From the NCBI GenBank assembly GCA_010356995.1, contig ML996688.1:1710579-1774578 (forward strand): 64,000 nucleotides of DNA, read 5' to 3'. Each line of letters opens with the position of its first letter. The stretch's first letter is position 1. A model generated the notes under the pieces. It was not told where the DNA came from and did no database searches. It saw nothing but the letters and a program-made list of their open reading frames with translations. The DNA is from Trichodelitschia bisporula. Its lineage: Eukaryota > Ascomycota > Dothideomycetes > Phaeotrichales > Phaeotrichaceae. This document shows positions 11,401 through 21,884 of this stretch, piece after piece. Made by a program: the position numbers and the translations under genes.

Positions 11401-14400
11401 TTGGGAATCAGCGTCTCCTCATCGTGCGTCATACCGGCCCGGTAATGCGTTACGCCGGTATCGGTCTGCTTGGACCAGCGTTTGTCGCTGGCGGGGATAA
11501 GAATATGTGAACCTGAGATCATGCCCAATCCACCCAGCTCCTTAGGTGTATAGAAGACGGCGGGAGGGAAACGGGAAGGCATCTTAGAATTCAACCCAAT
11601 CTTAACGCGCGTCTGGATCTTCGTTTCGCACTTGACAATCGTGTCGAGCAGGTTGACGGTCGACACCGCAGCCTCGCGATAGTATGTGAACAAGGCGATG
11701 AGCGTCGTGTTCCACTTGTTCGCAATCTTGGTGAAGGTCGTCGACCCAGATGACATTAGAATTTGGCGAATCCGGTTGTTGAACGCCTGAATATGCTCTT
11801 CCGTGACTTGCAAGAAGGCATGAGCTGTGCGCTCCTTGGTGGCATTGTCGACGAGTGCCCAAACGCTGTCCTTGGTGGGGAATTCCTCATTCATGTTCCG
11901 GATCTTCGGCAGGATACGCACTTCGAAACCGCACATGGAGAACAGCAGATTCGGGTTGTCGCGGCTATAGACGCTCGAGAAGGTGTCATCCCAATCGATC
12001 GTGGTCACTGAACGCGGCAGCCGGTTCTTCAGGTCCCAGAAGACGGCACGACCAAGATTGACATCGTGCCGCATCAAACGCATCCGAGAGTCGCGAGGCC
12101 AGCACTTCTTGTTGCGATACCCAATGACGTTCTCAAAATTGGGGTCCGGCTGCTCCGTCAGGAACCGCTGAATGAGATCACGAGACTCATCAGCCGTGAA
12201 GCGGAAGAAGACCCAGATGCGATCAATGTACCGAGTGTACAAGCGGATGGGATGCCTCGTCTCGGTGGCCTTGTCGCGGAACTGGAGGAAGTCATTCGGA
12301 CTCTGAGGCGGCCCAGCAATCTCGCTCGCGCGCTGGAGACCAAGCAACAGCAGATCAATGACCAGGCCGTAATACTGGAAGACAAAAGCCGAAAACTGAA
12401 GACCACGAATTAGACCATAGTTGTTGGTATGATTCATGTCTTTGTAGTTGAGTTGGACGTTGTTCTTCGAAGTGATGTAATCGGCCAAATTGTGCTCCAT
12501 GATCAGACGGAGTAAGCGGTTGAGTAAGGTGAGATCGATCTTCTCGTACACCTTCGACAGCTGCGTCTCGATCATGACGTTGCACTCTCCGTCCTCTGTC
12601 TCCCAAACTTGGTCCAAATTGTTGATACCCTGGGCCCACTTGTAGACGAGCAAAGGTGGCACTTCGGAATCGGAAGGCTTGATCCATGCGGGGAAAAGAT
12701 GGCGTTGATCGGCCTGATACCACAAGTACTGATCAAGATAGGCATCAGTAATCTTCTCGATCGGCTCGATGTCGTAGACGGGGTTGATAGTACTATAGTT
12801 GTCGTTCATGTCAATTCCCACTTCCTTGAATGCGCGTTGCGTAAGCAGGAAACGCTTGATCCGGGCCAAGGTCGTACCAGGCGAATCGTATGCCTGCTCA
12901 ATCAAAGCCAGTTCCTCGCGCTGGCTCTGGTTCAATCTGCCCTTAACGGAATACGCCTCGCGGAGGCGCTCAAGCGCGAGGATCAAGATCTTCGTATCGT
13001 GCTTGTAAGACACACTTGGGAATGGGATGGGCTGGAATTTGCGCGACTCGAGCCAGTGGACAGTGGTCGTGTAGATGGCAACAGCCTCTTCTGACGAGAT
13101 GTAAGGACCGTCCTTCATGTAGTTGTGCTGACGCTCCTGTTCAGCCTTGAGCCACAGCCGGGTAAGGCGACCCAAGTTCTTCTTTGCAACCGTCTTATCG
13201 ACCGTAGCGCCACGCCGAATGCGCTCCCGATTGTAGTGGGCAACCGAAATCCACCAATCCGCCTTGCTCTTGACATAACGAAGAATGATGTTCTCGATGG
13301 GCGCAGGCAGACCGGGCACCTTCCACGGAATGTTACTCTTCCAGCAACGCCAGGCCTCAGAGAGATGCTGGAGAACGGTGTTGACCTTGCTTTGCTTGAT
13401 GCCCTCAGGCATCATATCCATCAAGTCCGCCATCACGGAGGCGCGGAGCTCCAAGTCGAAATGCGACTCTACGCGCTGCTTGGTAACCGTCTTCGCAACG
13501 CCCTTGCTATGACGGCCCTCGAACTGCCTGGACAACAGGTTGCCCAGCCAGCGCTCAAGGAGCGGAATGATACCACGCATGAAGAAAAGCCACACACGCC
13601 AGGCCGGCGCCCAGAATCCGCAGCCCGGCCCCTTGCCCACGGGGCCTGAATTGAAACGGTAGTAGATCAAATGCTTCAGGTCCTTGCAGGACCGAATCTG
13701 GTGCATCAGCTTGTACTTGTACCGGTACATTCCAGTGAGCTGGCCGACGTGGTTGAAGGCGTAGAGAATTCCGTCTGCAAGCTGGAAGGCATCAATGTTC
13801 CCAAGGCGATACTGAACCTGAGCATCGACGATGAGCTTCGTAAGCCGAAGGATTTCACGCATGAGATGGAAAGCATTGCCAAATCGCGACTTCTTTCGTT
13901 CCTTCGTAGTCAAAGTCTTGATGGGCTTAAGGTTGAAGTTGTAGTCCAGATGGAGATACGTCAAGTTCTTGCGGTGAATCAACAGGTTCAACATGTTGAA
14001 GCCCTGCCGACAGACCTGAAGACCCGCTTCAACCCAGTCGATAGTAGTCTGTTGGAAGAACTTGGTCGACTTAAGAGAGCGCATTAGGCTCTGCTTGTTT
14101 TGCGCCTTTGGTGGACGCTGGTGCAGCTCATTCAGGACAAAGGTCTTCAGCAGTTTCTGGTAGGACACCCGGACCTTCACTGGCTGCCCTTGAGGAACGT
14201 GCTCCAAGTACCACTGCTTCACAAGAGGCACATCCTGTGCCCGAACCATGCGACCGGAGCGCTTGTCGAACGGATGGGGGGCCCACCAGAGAGTGATGGC
14301 GGATGAAGTCTCGGCGTTGTACAACTCTTCCTCGGCAAGGAACGGCTCAGCATTGGGTGGCAGCTCGAACTCATCGTCTTCGTCGTTGCCAGGCCCAAAA

Positions 14401-15560
14401 ATTTCGTCCTCATGGCTGATCGTCAGATTCTTGGGCGCAACCGACCGCGAAGAGATGGGATTAATGACGGGGTCGAAGTAGAAGGCCGGGAGATTGGGAT
14501 CGGTCCGGACGTAGACGACCTGAGGGTAAGAGTACCACGACAGCTTGACCATGCGAGGCAGCGAGTTGTATAGGAAGGGGAATGAAACGCGGTACTCCGT
14601 CCGGATGGGGGCCCGGAAGATGATGCGGTCGATGGCGTTGAATTCGCCGAAATCCTCATCGTTAGGATCGATATCCTTGAAAAGAGGTTCGAACCGGGGA
14701 CCTCCAGGGATTGCAACATTCAGGGCTTTCGCCGTGAAGAAGCTGTTGAGGTCGAACATGTGGAAATAATTCTTGTCGACGACATCGCTGAGCAGTTGCT
14801 CGCTAAGACGATACAGAGCCGCCATCTGCGGCAGCGTCAGATTCCAGGTCTTGTAGCTGGGCCCGTTGACGTGGGGTGTGTCCAAAAGAGGCCGGTGTTC
14901 GTAGAACCACTCGAAGACAGGCCCATCTTCATCTTCGTCGAGTTCCATTTGAATCGGCTCAAGGGGGTCCACATCTTCAATGTTCTCCGACCAGGAAAGC
15001 GGAGGCTCTTCATCGTCAAAGGGCGGGAAACGCATGCGCTTGAAGTGACGACGGTCGCTCTTCTCACGTCGCATAACCACCCACATCGTGGCCCACTGTG
15101 CGTGGAAGACAGGCTCGATGACGCGAGGGATCTCGTTGACAAGTGTAAGGCAGCCGTTGACGTGGTAGAGCACCTTAACCTCCCTAGTCGACTCCCAAGG
15201 CATCGGCATGTTCTCCAGGAGCTTGAGGACGGCATGCGGCATGAACTTCAAGGCTCCGAGATAGCTGCGCTTGTCGCTGCTGAACTTCTTCTGCGACACG
15301 TCGCCGATGTCCTTGACGATCTTACGCAGATGCTCCGGCGGCATATCGGCCTTCTGTGTCTCCACAAATCCAGCCCTGCGCTTCTCTCCAAAGCGCTGCC
15401 GCTGCGCGCGCAGCCACTCCTTCTTCTTCTGCGCAAACTTCATGATATGTGGGTCGGTCATAGGGCGGAAGCCCGGCGGCGGTGGAGGAGGAGGAGCCAT
15501 ACCAGGTGGAGGCGGAGGGGGGTTCCATCCCGGCGGCGGTGGAGGTTGATGCGACGCCAT
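8490..15560 (-). CDS. PRP8: Pre-mRNA-splicing factor PRP8
   Basis: Core U5 snRNP protein that scaffolds the spliceosomal active site. A single uninterrupted exon encodes 2356 residues, normal length for an intein-free PRP8. The start follows the family: a proline-rich head (poly-Pro blocks within residues 1-35) then [19 protein letters not shown]. Downstream are the PRO8NT and PROCN regions, the RT-like and linker domains, the RNase H-like domain (with [12 protein letters not shown] near residue 1640) and a C-terminal MPN/Jab1-like domain with [24 protein letters not shown]. Conservation is extremely high throughout and the reading frame shows no break. It shares a ~420-bp divergent promoter with RPL34. 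Confidence 0.98.
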   Translation of the reverse strand: MASHQPPPPPGWNPPPPPPGMAPPPPPPPGFRPMTDPHIMKFAQKKKEWLRAQRQRFGEKRRAGFVETQKADMPPEHLRKIVKDIGDVSQKKFSSDKRSYLGALKFMPHAVLKLLENMPMPWESTREVKVLYHVNGCLTLVNEIPRVIEPVFHAQWATMWVVMRREKSDRRHFKRMRFPPFDDEEPPLSWSENIEDVDPLEPIQMELDEDEDGPVFEWFYEHRPLLDTPHVNGPSYKTWNLTLPQMAALYRLSEQLLSDVVDKNYFHMFDLNSFFTAKALNVAIPGGPRFEPLFKDIDPNDEDFGEFNAIDRIIFRAPIRTEYRVSFPFLYNSLPRMVKLSWYSYPQVVYVRTDPNLPAFYFDPVINPISSRSVAPKNLTISHEDEIFGPGNDEDDEFELPPNAEPFLAEEELYNAETSSAITLWWAPHPFDKRSGRMVRAQDVPLVKQWYLEHVPQGQPVKVRVSYQKLLKTFVLNELHQRPPKAQNKQSLMRSLKSTKFFQQTTIDWVEAGLQVCRQGFNMLNLLIHRKNLTYLHLDYNFNLKPIKTLTTKERKKSRFGNAFHLMREILRLTKLIVDAQVQYRLGNIDAFQLADGILYAFNHVGQLTGMYRYKYKLMHQIRSCKDLKHLIYYRFNSGPVGKGPGCGFWAPAWRVWLFFMRGIIPLLERWLGNLLSRQFEGRHSKGVAKTVTKQRVESHFDLELRASVMADLMDMMPEGIKQSKVNTVLQHLSEAWRCWKSNIPWKVPGLPAPIENIILRYVKSKADWWISVAHYNRERIRRGATVDKTVAKKNLGRLTRLWLKAEQERQHNYMKDGPYISSEEAVAIYTTTVHWLESRKFQPIPFPSVSYKHDTKILILALERLREAYSVKGRLNQSQREELALIEQAYDSPGTTLARIKRFLLTQRAFKEVGIDMNDNYSTINPVYDIEPIEKITDAYLDQYLWYQADQRHLFPAWIKPSDSEVPPLLVYKWAQGINNLDQVWETEDGECNVMIETQLSKVYEKIDLTLLNRLLRLIMEHNLADYITSKNNVQLNYKDMNHTNNYGLIRGLQFSAFVFQYYGLVIDLLLLGLQRASEIAGPPQSPNDFLQFRDKATETRHPIRLYTRYIDRIWVFFRFTADESRDLIQRFLTEQPDPNFENVIGYRNKKCWPRDSRMRLMRHDVNLGRAVFWDLKNRLPRSVTTIDWDDTFSSVYSRDNPNLLFSMCGFEVRILPKIRNMNEEFPTKDSVWALVDNATKERTAHAFLQVTEEHIQAFNNRIRQILMSSGSTTFTKIANKWNTTLIALFTYYREAAVSTVNLLDTIVKCETKIQTRVKIGLNSKMPSRFPPAVFYTPKELGGLGMISGSHILIPASDKRWSKQTDTGVTHYRAGMTHDEETLIPNIFRYIIPWESEFIDSQRVWTEYSQKRLEAQQQNRRLTLEDLEDSWDRGLPRINTLFQKDRSTLSFDKGFRARTEFKIYQHMKSNPFWWTSQRHDGKLWNLNAYRTDVIQALGGVETILEHTLFKATGFPSWEGLFWEKASGFEESMKFKKLTNAQRSGLNQIPNRRFTLWWSPTINRANVYVGFQVQLDLTGIFLHGKIPTLKISLIQIFRAHLWQKIHESVVMDLCQVFDQELEALGIETVQKETIHPRKSYKMNSSCADVLLFASHKWSVSNPSMLYDTKDVISSTTTNKFWIDVQLRYGDYDSHDIERYIRAKYMDYTTDSMSIYPSGTGLMIGIDLAYNLYSAYGMYFPGLKQLIQQAMAKIMKANPALYVLRERIRKGLQLYASESNQEFLNSQNYSELFSNQIQLFIDDTNVYRVTIHKTFEGNLTTKPINGAIFIFNPRTGQLFLKIIHTSVWAGQKRLGQLAKWKTAEEVAALIRSLPVEEQPKQLIVTRKGLLDPLEVHLLDFPNISIRASELQLPFQAAMKVEKLGDLILRATEPQMVLFNLYDEWLKTISSYTAFSRLILILRALHVNIDKTKLILRPDKTVITQEHHIWPTLSDEDWIKVEVQLRDLILNDYGKKNNVNTSSLTSSEVRDIILGMEISAPSLQRQQAAEIEKQQQEQQQLTAVTTKTMNAHGEEIIVTTTSQYEQQTFASKTEWRTRAIATSNLRTRANNIYISSEDINEDEHYTYIMPKNVLKRFVTIADLRVQVAGYLYGSSPPDNDQVKEIHTIVMIPQVGNTRDVQLPHQLPQHEYLDKLEPLGIIHTVSGNEPRYMTAMDVTQHARLMNAHSSWDKKTVTMTVSFTPGSVSLAAWALTPAGYKWGADNRDLTSDQPAGFSTAFGEKCQLLLSDKVRGFFLVPESNVWNYSFMGSNFGSVEKKPIYVKIDTPLRFYDDQHRPLHFQNFAELEDIWVDRNDVFE

Positions 15561-15979
15561 ATCGATGATGACAGAGGACGAGGCTCAAGTTGTCGCAGAA
15601 ACGCGCGTCAGGCGCGACTGAGGATGTGAGAACTCGCGATGCTCAATGCAGCGTTCCCCGAACGCAGGACGATAGCTTGGAGGGACCGTCGAGAAAGGAG
15701 TGAATGAGACAATACGATAATCCACAGCTTCACCAGTATTGAGGTGGATAAGTGATGGATGTCGCGTGTGGCAATGGGCGGACGTGAGTAGCTCGTCACG
15801 GCCTTGAGGTTTTCCCAGAAGGAGCGTGCACAGGCCATCCACTAAGGAAGGAGGAGGCGGCCGGAGGGCGGGTTTTACCGAAGGGCTTGGCAAGATTCGG
15901 CTCCCGCAGTCGGGCACAAGCACTTCCAAAATTGCATCGCGAACCTCCTCCGAACTAACCAACAGCACAACCGTTAACG
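15561..15979. promoter_or_regulatory. Shared divergent promoter region, PRP8 / RPL34
   Basis: The 419 bp between the PRP8 and RPL34 start codons must hold both promoters and 5' UTRs. No TATA box or named factor site stands out. Confidence 0.5.
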
Positions 15980-16605
15980 ATGCCGGATACTCGCCTTACC
16001 TACGTACGTTTTTCGGTCGCTAGGTCGATTATGCGCCCTTTGCTAATGATTTTTTCTTCAGCGCCGGCGCCAGCCGTACAACACCAAGAGCAACAAAGTC
16101 CGCATCATCAAGACCCCGGGCGGCAAGTTGCGCTATCTTCACATCAAGAAGAAGGGCACTGCTCCTAAGTGTACGCGTCTGACGCTTTATTGGAAATGTG
16201 GATCGTGCTGACAGATGTAGGCGGTGACTGCGGCATCAAGCTCCCCGGTGTATGTTCCATTCCCCTTCCACAACCTCGAAATTCGCACAATCGCAATGGC
16301 GGCGGCTGGCACATCCAGGTCTACCTTCGGATACGTCACTGTACCTGAATGGTATTCCCGCATCCCATGCCAGCCGCCGCTCTCATACAGTTCGCACCCT
16401 GGATCAAACTGACAATTGCCAGGTTCCGGCTCTCCGTCCCCGCGAGTACGCCACCATCTCGCGCCCCAAGAAGAACGTCCAGCGCGCATATGGCGGTTCC
16501 CGCTGCAGCAACTGCGTCAAGGACCGCATTGTCCGCGCCTTCCTGATCGAGGAACAGAAGATCGTCAAGAAGGTCCTCAAGGAGTCGCTTAAGGCCAAGC
16601 GGTGA
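15980..16605 (+). CDS. RPL34: 60S ribosomal protein L34 (eL34)
   Basis: Large-subunit ribosomal protein, 114 residues from four exons: 15980-16003, 16062-16170, 16221-16249 and 16423-16605. The spliced product begins [19 protein letters not shown] and continues with the family sequence [17 protein letters not shown], the zinc-ribbon-like CGDCG, and the conserved ISRPKK...AYGGSRC end. The codon for the first Cys of CGDCG is split by the second intron (T/GC), which fixes that junction. The first two introns are 58 and 50 nt; the third is 173 nt and contains a strong stem-loop (see separate entry). The N-terminus MPDT differs from the more usual short MAQ/MVS but the following residues are canonical. 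Confidence 0.93.
16299..16380 (+). other. Long stem-loop inside RPL34 intron 3
   Basis: Positions 16299-16311 and 16368-16380 are perfect 13-nt reverse complements (GCGGCGGCTGGCA and its complement) enclosing a 56-nt loop. The loop has a possible small inner hairpin around 16350-16363. The host intron is three times longer than the other introns of the gene. No C/D box pair is visible, and only one hairpin is seen, so a standard H/ACA snoRNA is not supported. Confidence 0.6.
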
Positions 16606-17066
16606 AGTGCGTCAGGGCAACGGCAGTAGGGTGTTGGGTTGTGCATTCGGGAAAACGGTTCCGGAGGGAATTATGAACTGAAATCAAGGCTCATTTTCTC
16701 CTTCGCCATGGGCGTGTGAAAGACATCGGATCCCCGTGTTTCTCTGCTTGACTGCTAAACGGACACTCGGCGTGTGGGCTTTTCGGGAACTAGGTACTTA
16801 ACGAGAATGTAGGCATCTCGGTGCCTGGAGTCACTTCATCGTGTACAGCACCAATGCCATGGCTCTGCTTTGATATGATTTGTGTGGTGGGACTTAAACC
16901 TGCTCCAGATCCAGTTCCATTGCTATGGAATGGCCCCACACGCAGCTGATCTGCCTTAGACCGACCTCCACAACACTCTAGAGAGGAGCAAAACCACATG
17001 CGGATTGGAAGCGAAACAATCAACAGTGGATAGGAATGGCAGATTCACATTGACGACTGTTCCTTA
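16606..17066. other. Convergent 3' region RPL34 / F-box gene
   Basis: About 460 bp between two stop codons; no gene or repeat seen. Confidence 0.4.
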
Positions 17067-18131
17067 CTACTCAGGCATCAATGCTACGCGCACTCCCCAT
17101 ACCCAGTCAAGCGACACAAGTAATGGGACCAAAATAGCGTGTTCCGGCGGAACCTGATCGTAACCATGATACCATGGCAAGAATTCGAAGGGTTCCGCCG
17201 CTTCATTCCGGAAACCATAAAGCGAGCTGAGGATATCTTGGGGAATGCGTATGCGTTCCATAGTTAACAGCCAGTACCTCATGAACTGCCACTTCTGGTC
17301 GGTGGGATTTTCACTGATCCGCTGCCCAAACATATCCCAAAAGTCTGAAAGATCGTGATCGCGAAGGATGCCAAAACGTAGGTCTAGAACCCGAAAGCCA
17401 ACGATTAGCTCGCAAATGACGCTAGAATCCCAGACCGAGTCATTCATGGCGTAGTTCACATCTTCAAGGGTGACACTGCAGTTGATGCGTGGTAATCTCA
17501 ATATCCGAATGACCAGCGGAGCGCGGTCTCTGATGGCGTCCCTGATCCCCTGAGAGACAGCATCCGACATGGCGGAGAGGTAATCATAATCAAACTTCCA
17601 GAGATAGGCAAACCAGAGAAATTTCTGCTTTCCCTCGCTCCAGGGGCCACGCAGAAGTTTCCGAGGGTACGGTATATGCCACTTGAGCCCGAAGTAGGGA
17701 ATGTCTAACCAGTCGCAATCCACATCGAGCTTGGACCGAAGATACTCAGGAGGGATCAGATCAAACAAGAACTCGCCATCCTCCCTGTAGTTCTCAGGTT
17801 GAATCTGCTTGGATCCGCCGCGGGCCTCCGGGTGTCCATCGGTGGCCTTGAGCCAGCGCTTTCGCAAGTCCACGATGAGATCAAGGAAGTACTCCCAAGT
17901 GAAGAATCGACATTCAATCAGTCGTGATTGCTCCAAGGGAGTAGCTTCTTCATGCGTGAGATACAGCATCTGAACGGCCATCTCCCGATGGAGGAAGGAA
18001 CTTGAGAGCCGCTGACAGAGGCACCGTGAGCACTTGAAGAGATCGATATTGTGCGACATGAGAAAGACGTTTTGGAGAATCTCGGTTGGGAGTCGCTCAA
18101 GCGGATTCAGTTGCGCTTCAGGTACGTCCAT
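17067..18131 (-). CDS. F-box-like protein
   Basis: Intron-less, 354 residues from the chosen start (MDVPEAQLNPLERLP). An F-box-like motif occupies residues ~8-48 (LERLPTEILQNVFLMS followed by a Cys-rich CSRCLCQRL turn). The rest has no recognised repeats and resembles the lineage-expanded F-box proteins of filamentous fungi, which recruit unknown substrates to SCF ubiquitin ligases. The frame stays open for another 151 codons upstream, to 18584, with several in-frame ATGs. I prefer the shorter start because F-box proteins of this type begin a few residues before the motif and the extension is basic and low in family character. Substrate unknown. Confidence 0.7.
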   Translation of the reverse strand: MDVPEAQLNPLERLPTEILQNVFLMSHNIDLFKCSRCLCQRLSSSFLHREMAVQMLYLTHEEATPLEQSRLIECRFFTWEYFLDLIVDLRKRWLKATDGHPEARGGSKQIQPENYREDGEFLFDLIPPEYLRSKLDVDCDWLDIPYFGLKWHIPYPRKLLRGPWSEGKQKFLWFAYLWKFDYDYLSAMSDAVSQGIRDAIRDRAPLVIRILRLPRINCSVTLEDVNYAMNDSVWDSSVICELIVGFRVLDLRFGILRDHDLSDFWDMFGQRISENPTDQKWQFMRYWLLTMERIRIPQDILSSLYGFRNEAAEPFEFLPWYHGYDQVPPEHAILVPLLVSLDWVWGVRVALMPE

Positions 18132-19985
18132 CTTCGTGTGTTTTCGAGAATGACGCAGCGTAAACTGAAAAGAAGGATGGGCTTGTGGGTGGCGCTGTGG
18201 AGATGGCGAAGAATGGTGTCGTTTTTGAGTGACCTTTGTAGACTGGAAAAGCTGTGCTTTTACAGGACGGCCGCGTGGTTTTGACGACTTGTCAATCATG
18301 CCGTGGTGGCCCTTCCTTTTGCCGCGGATTCTAATGGGGGTGAGATCCATCGTGTTGCGAGCTAAGAACGTCAGTCCTTCAGGAAGTAGCGGAATAGCGA
18401 TTGGGTTCACTTGCTTGCGCGTGGCGAGGAGGTGCGCCCCCAAATATGCTGTAGCACAGCGATGCGATCCTTCTATTCTTAGGGGACGATTCCCTTGTCC
18501 GAAGCAGAGGTTCGTTATGGCGGTAGTGACTTTTAGAAAGGGTAAGACGATTTCGCTTGCTCTTATATTCACGTGAACGCTCATGCGTCACAGGGAACCT
18601 AGTTCTAAGACTAGGACGGCGTGCCCGGCTGGTTCTCAACGGCAGAGACAAAAAGTAACTGCCTGCTGGAGTTCTACTAGTGGCCGTCACCCAATTCTTT
18701 GATCACCACTGTCGCAACCTGAAAGTTGTGGCCGCGTACGTTAGCAAAGGCGCTCTGCTAGGGGTTATGACTTTCCTGACGACCCTTGCGATAAGTGGTG
18801 GTGACTGAACAAAGATTTGGGTGCGGACCACAGTAGTCTCAGAATCAACTCCGCATACGAAGCAGATAGCTCATACCAGTAGTAAAGGCAAAGGACGATG
18901 ACTTTTCTTGTAGAAGAGTCTACTGTTTTGTAACTCTCTATGCTGTATAGCGTGTTCTGGTCTCTTCGGTTTTCGTCATGGAAGCATGGCATGGGCAATC
19001 ACTTTTCGGAGAGCATACTCGTACTCGTGCCGTCGACATGAGTAACTTTCAGCCTTACGCCTGCACAGTTTCAATCAACTTCCGTTTCGGCACCTCTAAG
19101 TCTATGCACATGTGCTAGCTTTTCTAGCAGGTGAACTCAATATAGAAAAACAGTCAATAGGCTGGAACACACTGCATGCAGAGAAAAATTCAGGAAGGGA
19201 GAGTTCTCAAGCCAGGCTCCGAAGCCCAATCGCGGGGTGTGGTGCGGGTGAATGGTTTTGTAGAAGGACCGTATACGGTAGCGTCCAGCCTTAACAGGAA
19301 ATGTGAATCATCAAGAGCTTGAGAAAGGATATCGGCGGTACGATGTGTTCAGTTTCTAAGTACGCTTCAACCCTGCCACTCAGTCCACCTAATGGCCTAG
19401 ACGGAGAATACGATTCTCCAGGGTTTCGAGACATACGCAAAGTATGAATATTCCTCCATCTGCATGCAGAAGTCGTAGCTAGCTAGCAGGCGAACTAGCT
19501 GCGAAAGAACATGTCGCAGGCTGAATAACCCTCCGTGGTGGGAAAGGTTCATCAATCGATAGTTTCTGGTCAGGACCTGGATCACATTCAGATGGTGTTG
19601 TGGCTGTACGCTGTATGCTATTGCTTTGGCGATCCGAACTTGACGACAGGACCCATAAGATCAGTGGTTCGCCCTATGATGTTGCTTTATCGTTCCAAAT
19701 ATCATTGCAGGACCCATAAGTGGTACGGCGTACGTTGCTGCTTTAGCGCTCCAAACTTCATGATAGGACCCAGCAGATGAAGGGTATATATCTCTGCGAG
19801 ACTCCCTCCACCAGTCCTCCTCTCCAACTCCAACTCAAAGCACCACAACAGCAACCAACACGATTCCGAATTCAGACTATCCTAAGGTCTCTTAGCCCTT
19901 ATGAACGTTCTTACCCATCTCGACACGACCTTGCCTCGCACATCCGCAAAGGACACGATTGCGGGGACACCTGCTGGTCCAAGAC
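18132..19985. other. Gene-poor stretch with diverged repeats
   Basis: No supported gene apart from the possible N-terminal extension of the F-box gene (18132-18584). Short related segments occur near 19115-19190 and 19475-19530 (both with a tagcagg-gaact core followed by an aggctg stretch), and a clearer three-unit degenerate tandem repeat lies at 19621-19783. Confidence 0.5.
19621..19783. repeat. Degenerate tandem repeat, about 60-bp unit, three copies
   Basis: Units start near 19621, 19682 and 19738. Each runs: tgcttt, then a tc/ct-ccaaa or ccgaac block, then agGACCCA followed by an ag-rich tail. Period is 61 then about 57 bp. The copies have diverged by many substitutions. The array ends about 200 bp before the start codon of the orphan gene at 19986. 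Confidence 0.6.
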
Positions 19986-20837
19986 ATGAGCGCGGTAAGT
20001 AAAGATAAGTTGGGAGTGAAGATGTACTAACATGTTTTCTCAAAGGTCTGTAAGCGCCTCGGAAGAGTATACCAGAAGTGGCCAGCAAAGACATTTCGCC
20101 TCAGTTCAGCGAACGAGGAAAAGCTCATTGAGTTCTTCAATGAGCACGAGGACCTTCCGGTGCACATGAACACCCTCGGGGAGGTGTTCGTCATCAATGT
20201 GGCTGAAGACGATATCTCCGGGTACTTGTTCGGTTTATGTGACCGAGAGACTCTTGCGGTGACATGCTTCTTTGTCACGGCCACAGAGGAGTGGGACCAT
20301 GTGTTCATGAACCTGCACCTTCATGTGGATGAATACCCCGAGAAGCTGGTTACCAAGTCACTAGAGCCTTTGCTTATGGACGCGGCTGCGAGATGCGCAC
20401 GCCGCCTTTGGACAGGAGGAGTGCCGGGGTCGAGCTTCGGGCGGACATGGACAGAATGGTGTCGATTTCTGCCCCGACAGAATCGCTATTCGGCTGATTG
20501 GCATGTCTGCGCGTCAATGTGTCGCTGTGGCGACCCGTTTTGGCAGCCTTTCATGTTTGACGACCCTATGACTTCCTGGCATAGGTTCTACAAGAGCCCA
20601 ACGCCTGGCCAGGTGTCATCCGGGACTTGGACCAGTCCACCACTCCGGCCCCAGCTAACGCAACGTGGCTGGATTTTACCCAGGCCCCCGCGCACCAAGT
20701 CCGTCCATTTGCCTGGCCTCGGGGCTACTTTCCAGTCTACGCCCTCGGCTGGTGCCGGAATGGGCAAGTGGACTCAAGCGACCTCTCATCAGACGCGGGG
20801 TTTCCCCTGTCAGGCTCCAGTGTGTCGCCGTCTCTAA
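19986..20837 (+). CDS. Orphan protein of unknown function, with a possible frame break
   Basis: Model: exon 1 19986-19994 (MSA), intron 19995-20045 with a good gtaagt donor and ctaac branch site, exon 2 from 20046. The joined frame starts MSAVCKRLGRVYQKW and is coding-like for about 180 residues, mixed acidic/hydrophobic with several Cys and Trp; no family is recognised. In this frame the stop is at 20837, giving 266 residues. From about 20600 on, the +2 frame looks better (QVRPFAWPRGYFPVYALGW) and runs to a stop at 20899. The switch would have to lie between 20585 and 20600, where I see no plausible intron, so a frameshift (pseudogenisation or sequencing error) is likely. Probably lineage-restricted. 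Confidence 0.5.
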
Positions 20838-20899
20838 CGGCCCAGCGAAAGCAACGAGAGCTTGATGGAATCCGGCGAGGGCCCGCGGGAGCAAAATGA

Positions 20900-21251
20900 C
20901 GGGCTGCTGACCTCGGATGAAGACTTGCCGACCTCGCATCAAGCACCGCCAGTGCGAATGGAGTTGCTTCCACTACAGACAGGACATGTCGACAGGTTGG
21001 GGTGACTGGCCATGGGCATTCCCGTGTCAGAGTTAGAAGTTGGGAGGAACAGGTCAGAGGTTGGAAGGAGCGAAAATGGAGCAGGATACACTGTAAGGTT
21101 TTTGAAACAAGATGGATTTGGACATGATGGATTTGGAAACATGATGGACTTGGAAACATAATAGACTTAGAAATGTAATAGACTTAAAAACATGATGGGC
21201 TTGGAAACGTAGGGTTCAATCAATTTCAATGGTCATGCTTGATAGTGCAGA
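20900..21251. other. Intergenic stretch containing a minisatellite
   Basis: Lies between the orphan gene and the 3' end of the acireductone dioxygenase gene. The only structure seen is the 17-bp tandem repeat described separately. Confidence 0.5.
21108..21206. repeat. 17-bp minisatellite, about 5.8 copies
   Basis: Units start at 21108 (14-nt partial), 21122, 21139, 21156, 21173 and 21190. The consensus is acatgatgga(c/t)ttggaa. Copies differ mainly by G-to-A/C-to-T type changes (for example tgatgg versus taatag), which would fit RIP-like or simple mutational decay. Confidence 0.85.
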
Positions 21252-21884
21252 CTAAGCAGTGATACCCCTAGCCGTGAGATATGCTTTCCGGTGCTCGTTC
21301 GTGTCGGTCTCAGTTCCCCGGTTGAGGGGAGTCCATTTCGGGTCATCCTGGAACAGCCGCATGGCCTTCGTATACTAGGGAAATGTTTAGCTTGTGCTAA
21401 CACATATCAAGAGGACGCACATTTTTCTCATCAGTAGTGAACCGATGGTAGATGCCAGCAGGCATGATCATCAGATCGTGCTTCTCTAACCTTATCCGCA
21501 CCCAGTCATCCCCCTTGTCCCGCACGTCAAAGTATCCGCTGCCATCCACAATATATCGGATCTCCTCGTCCTCATGGATGTGCTCGTGGAAGAAGGTCTT
21601 GACTTTGTCTTCGTAGACGGGGCCCAGGGCGTCCGGGGATATAGTGATCACGTCTCGGTTCTTGTACCCGCGATCCTTCGCCAGGCTGTCTACATCTTCG
21701 ACGGAGGGGTAGTTGAAGTGAACGATGCCGAGCTCTGCGAGATACTCTGGACTCACTTCACGGCCAGAATCGTGGGCTTCGCGCTGGTCGCCCTATTGGA
21801 GGTGGATCAGCAAAGTCTTGCAATGCGATGCAGCTGCAGCGCGCCTTGACGTACCGGCAGGTTATCATACCAATATGCCTTCAT
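21252..21884 (-). CDS. ADI1: Acireductone dioxygenase (methionine salvage)
   Basis: Converts acireductone to the 2-keto precursor of methionine in the methionine salvage pathway; cytosolic/nuclear cupin enzyme. Exons on the minus strand: 21884-21855, 21792-21421 and 21374-21252; 174 residues, normal for the family. The N-terminus [20 protein letters not shown] and the C-terminus [20 protein letters not shown] match the family across both introns. The metal-binding cupin motif [10 protein letters not shown] supplies two His and a Glu; the later His is in the GIYHRFT motif. Introns are 62 and 46 nt; the second has a weak gtgcgt donor but the joined sequence TDEKN/YTKAM is canonical. Confidence 0.92.

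Noticed and set aside
8343-15629. Several long plus-strand open frames (up to ~290 codons) opposite PRP8
   Set aside because: They are antisense shadows of a highly conserved gene with strong codon bias; none resembles a protein family.
16250-16422. RPL34 intron as host of a C/D or H/ACA snoRNA
   Set aside because: No C and D boxes, and only a single hairpin without a clear H box, so the structure is reported without a class name.
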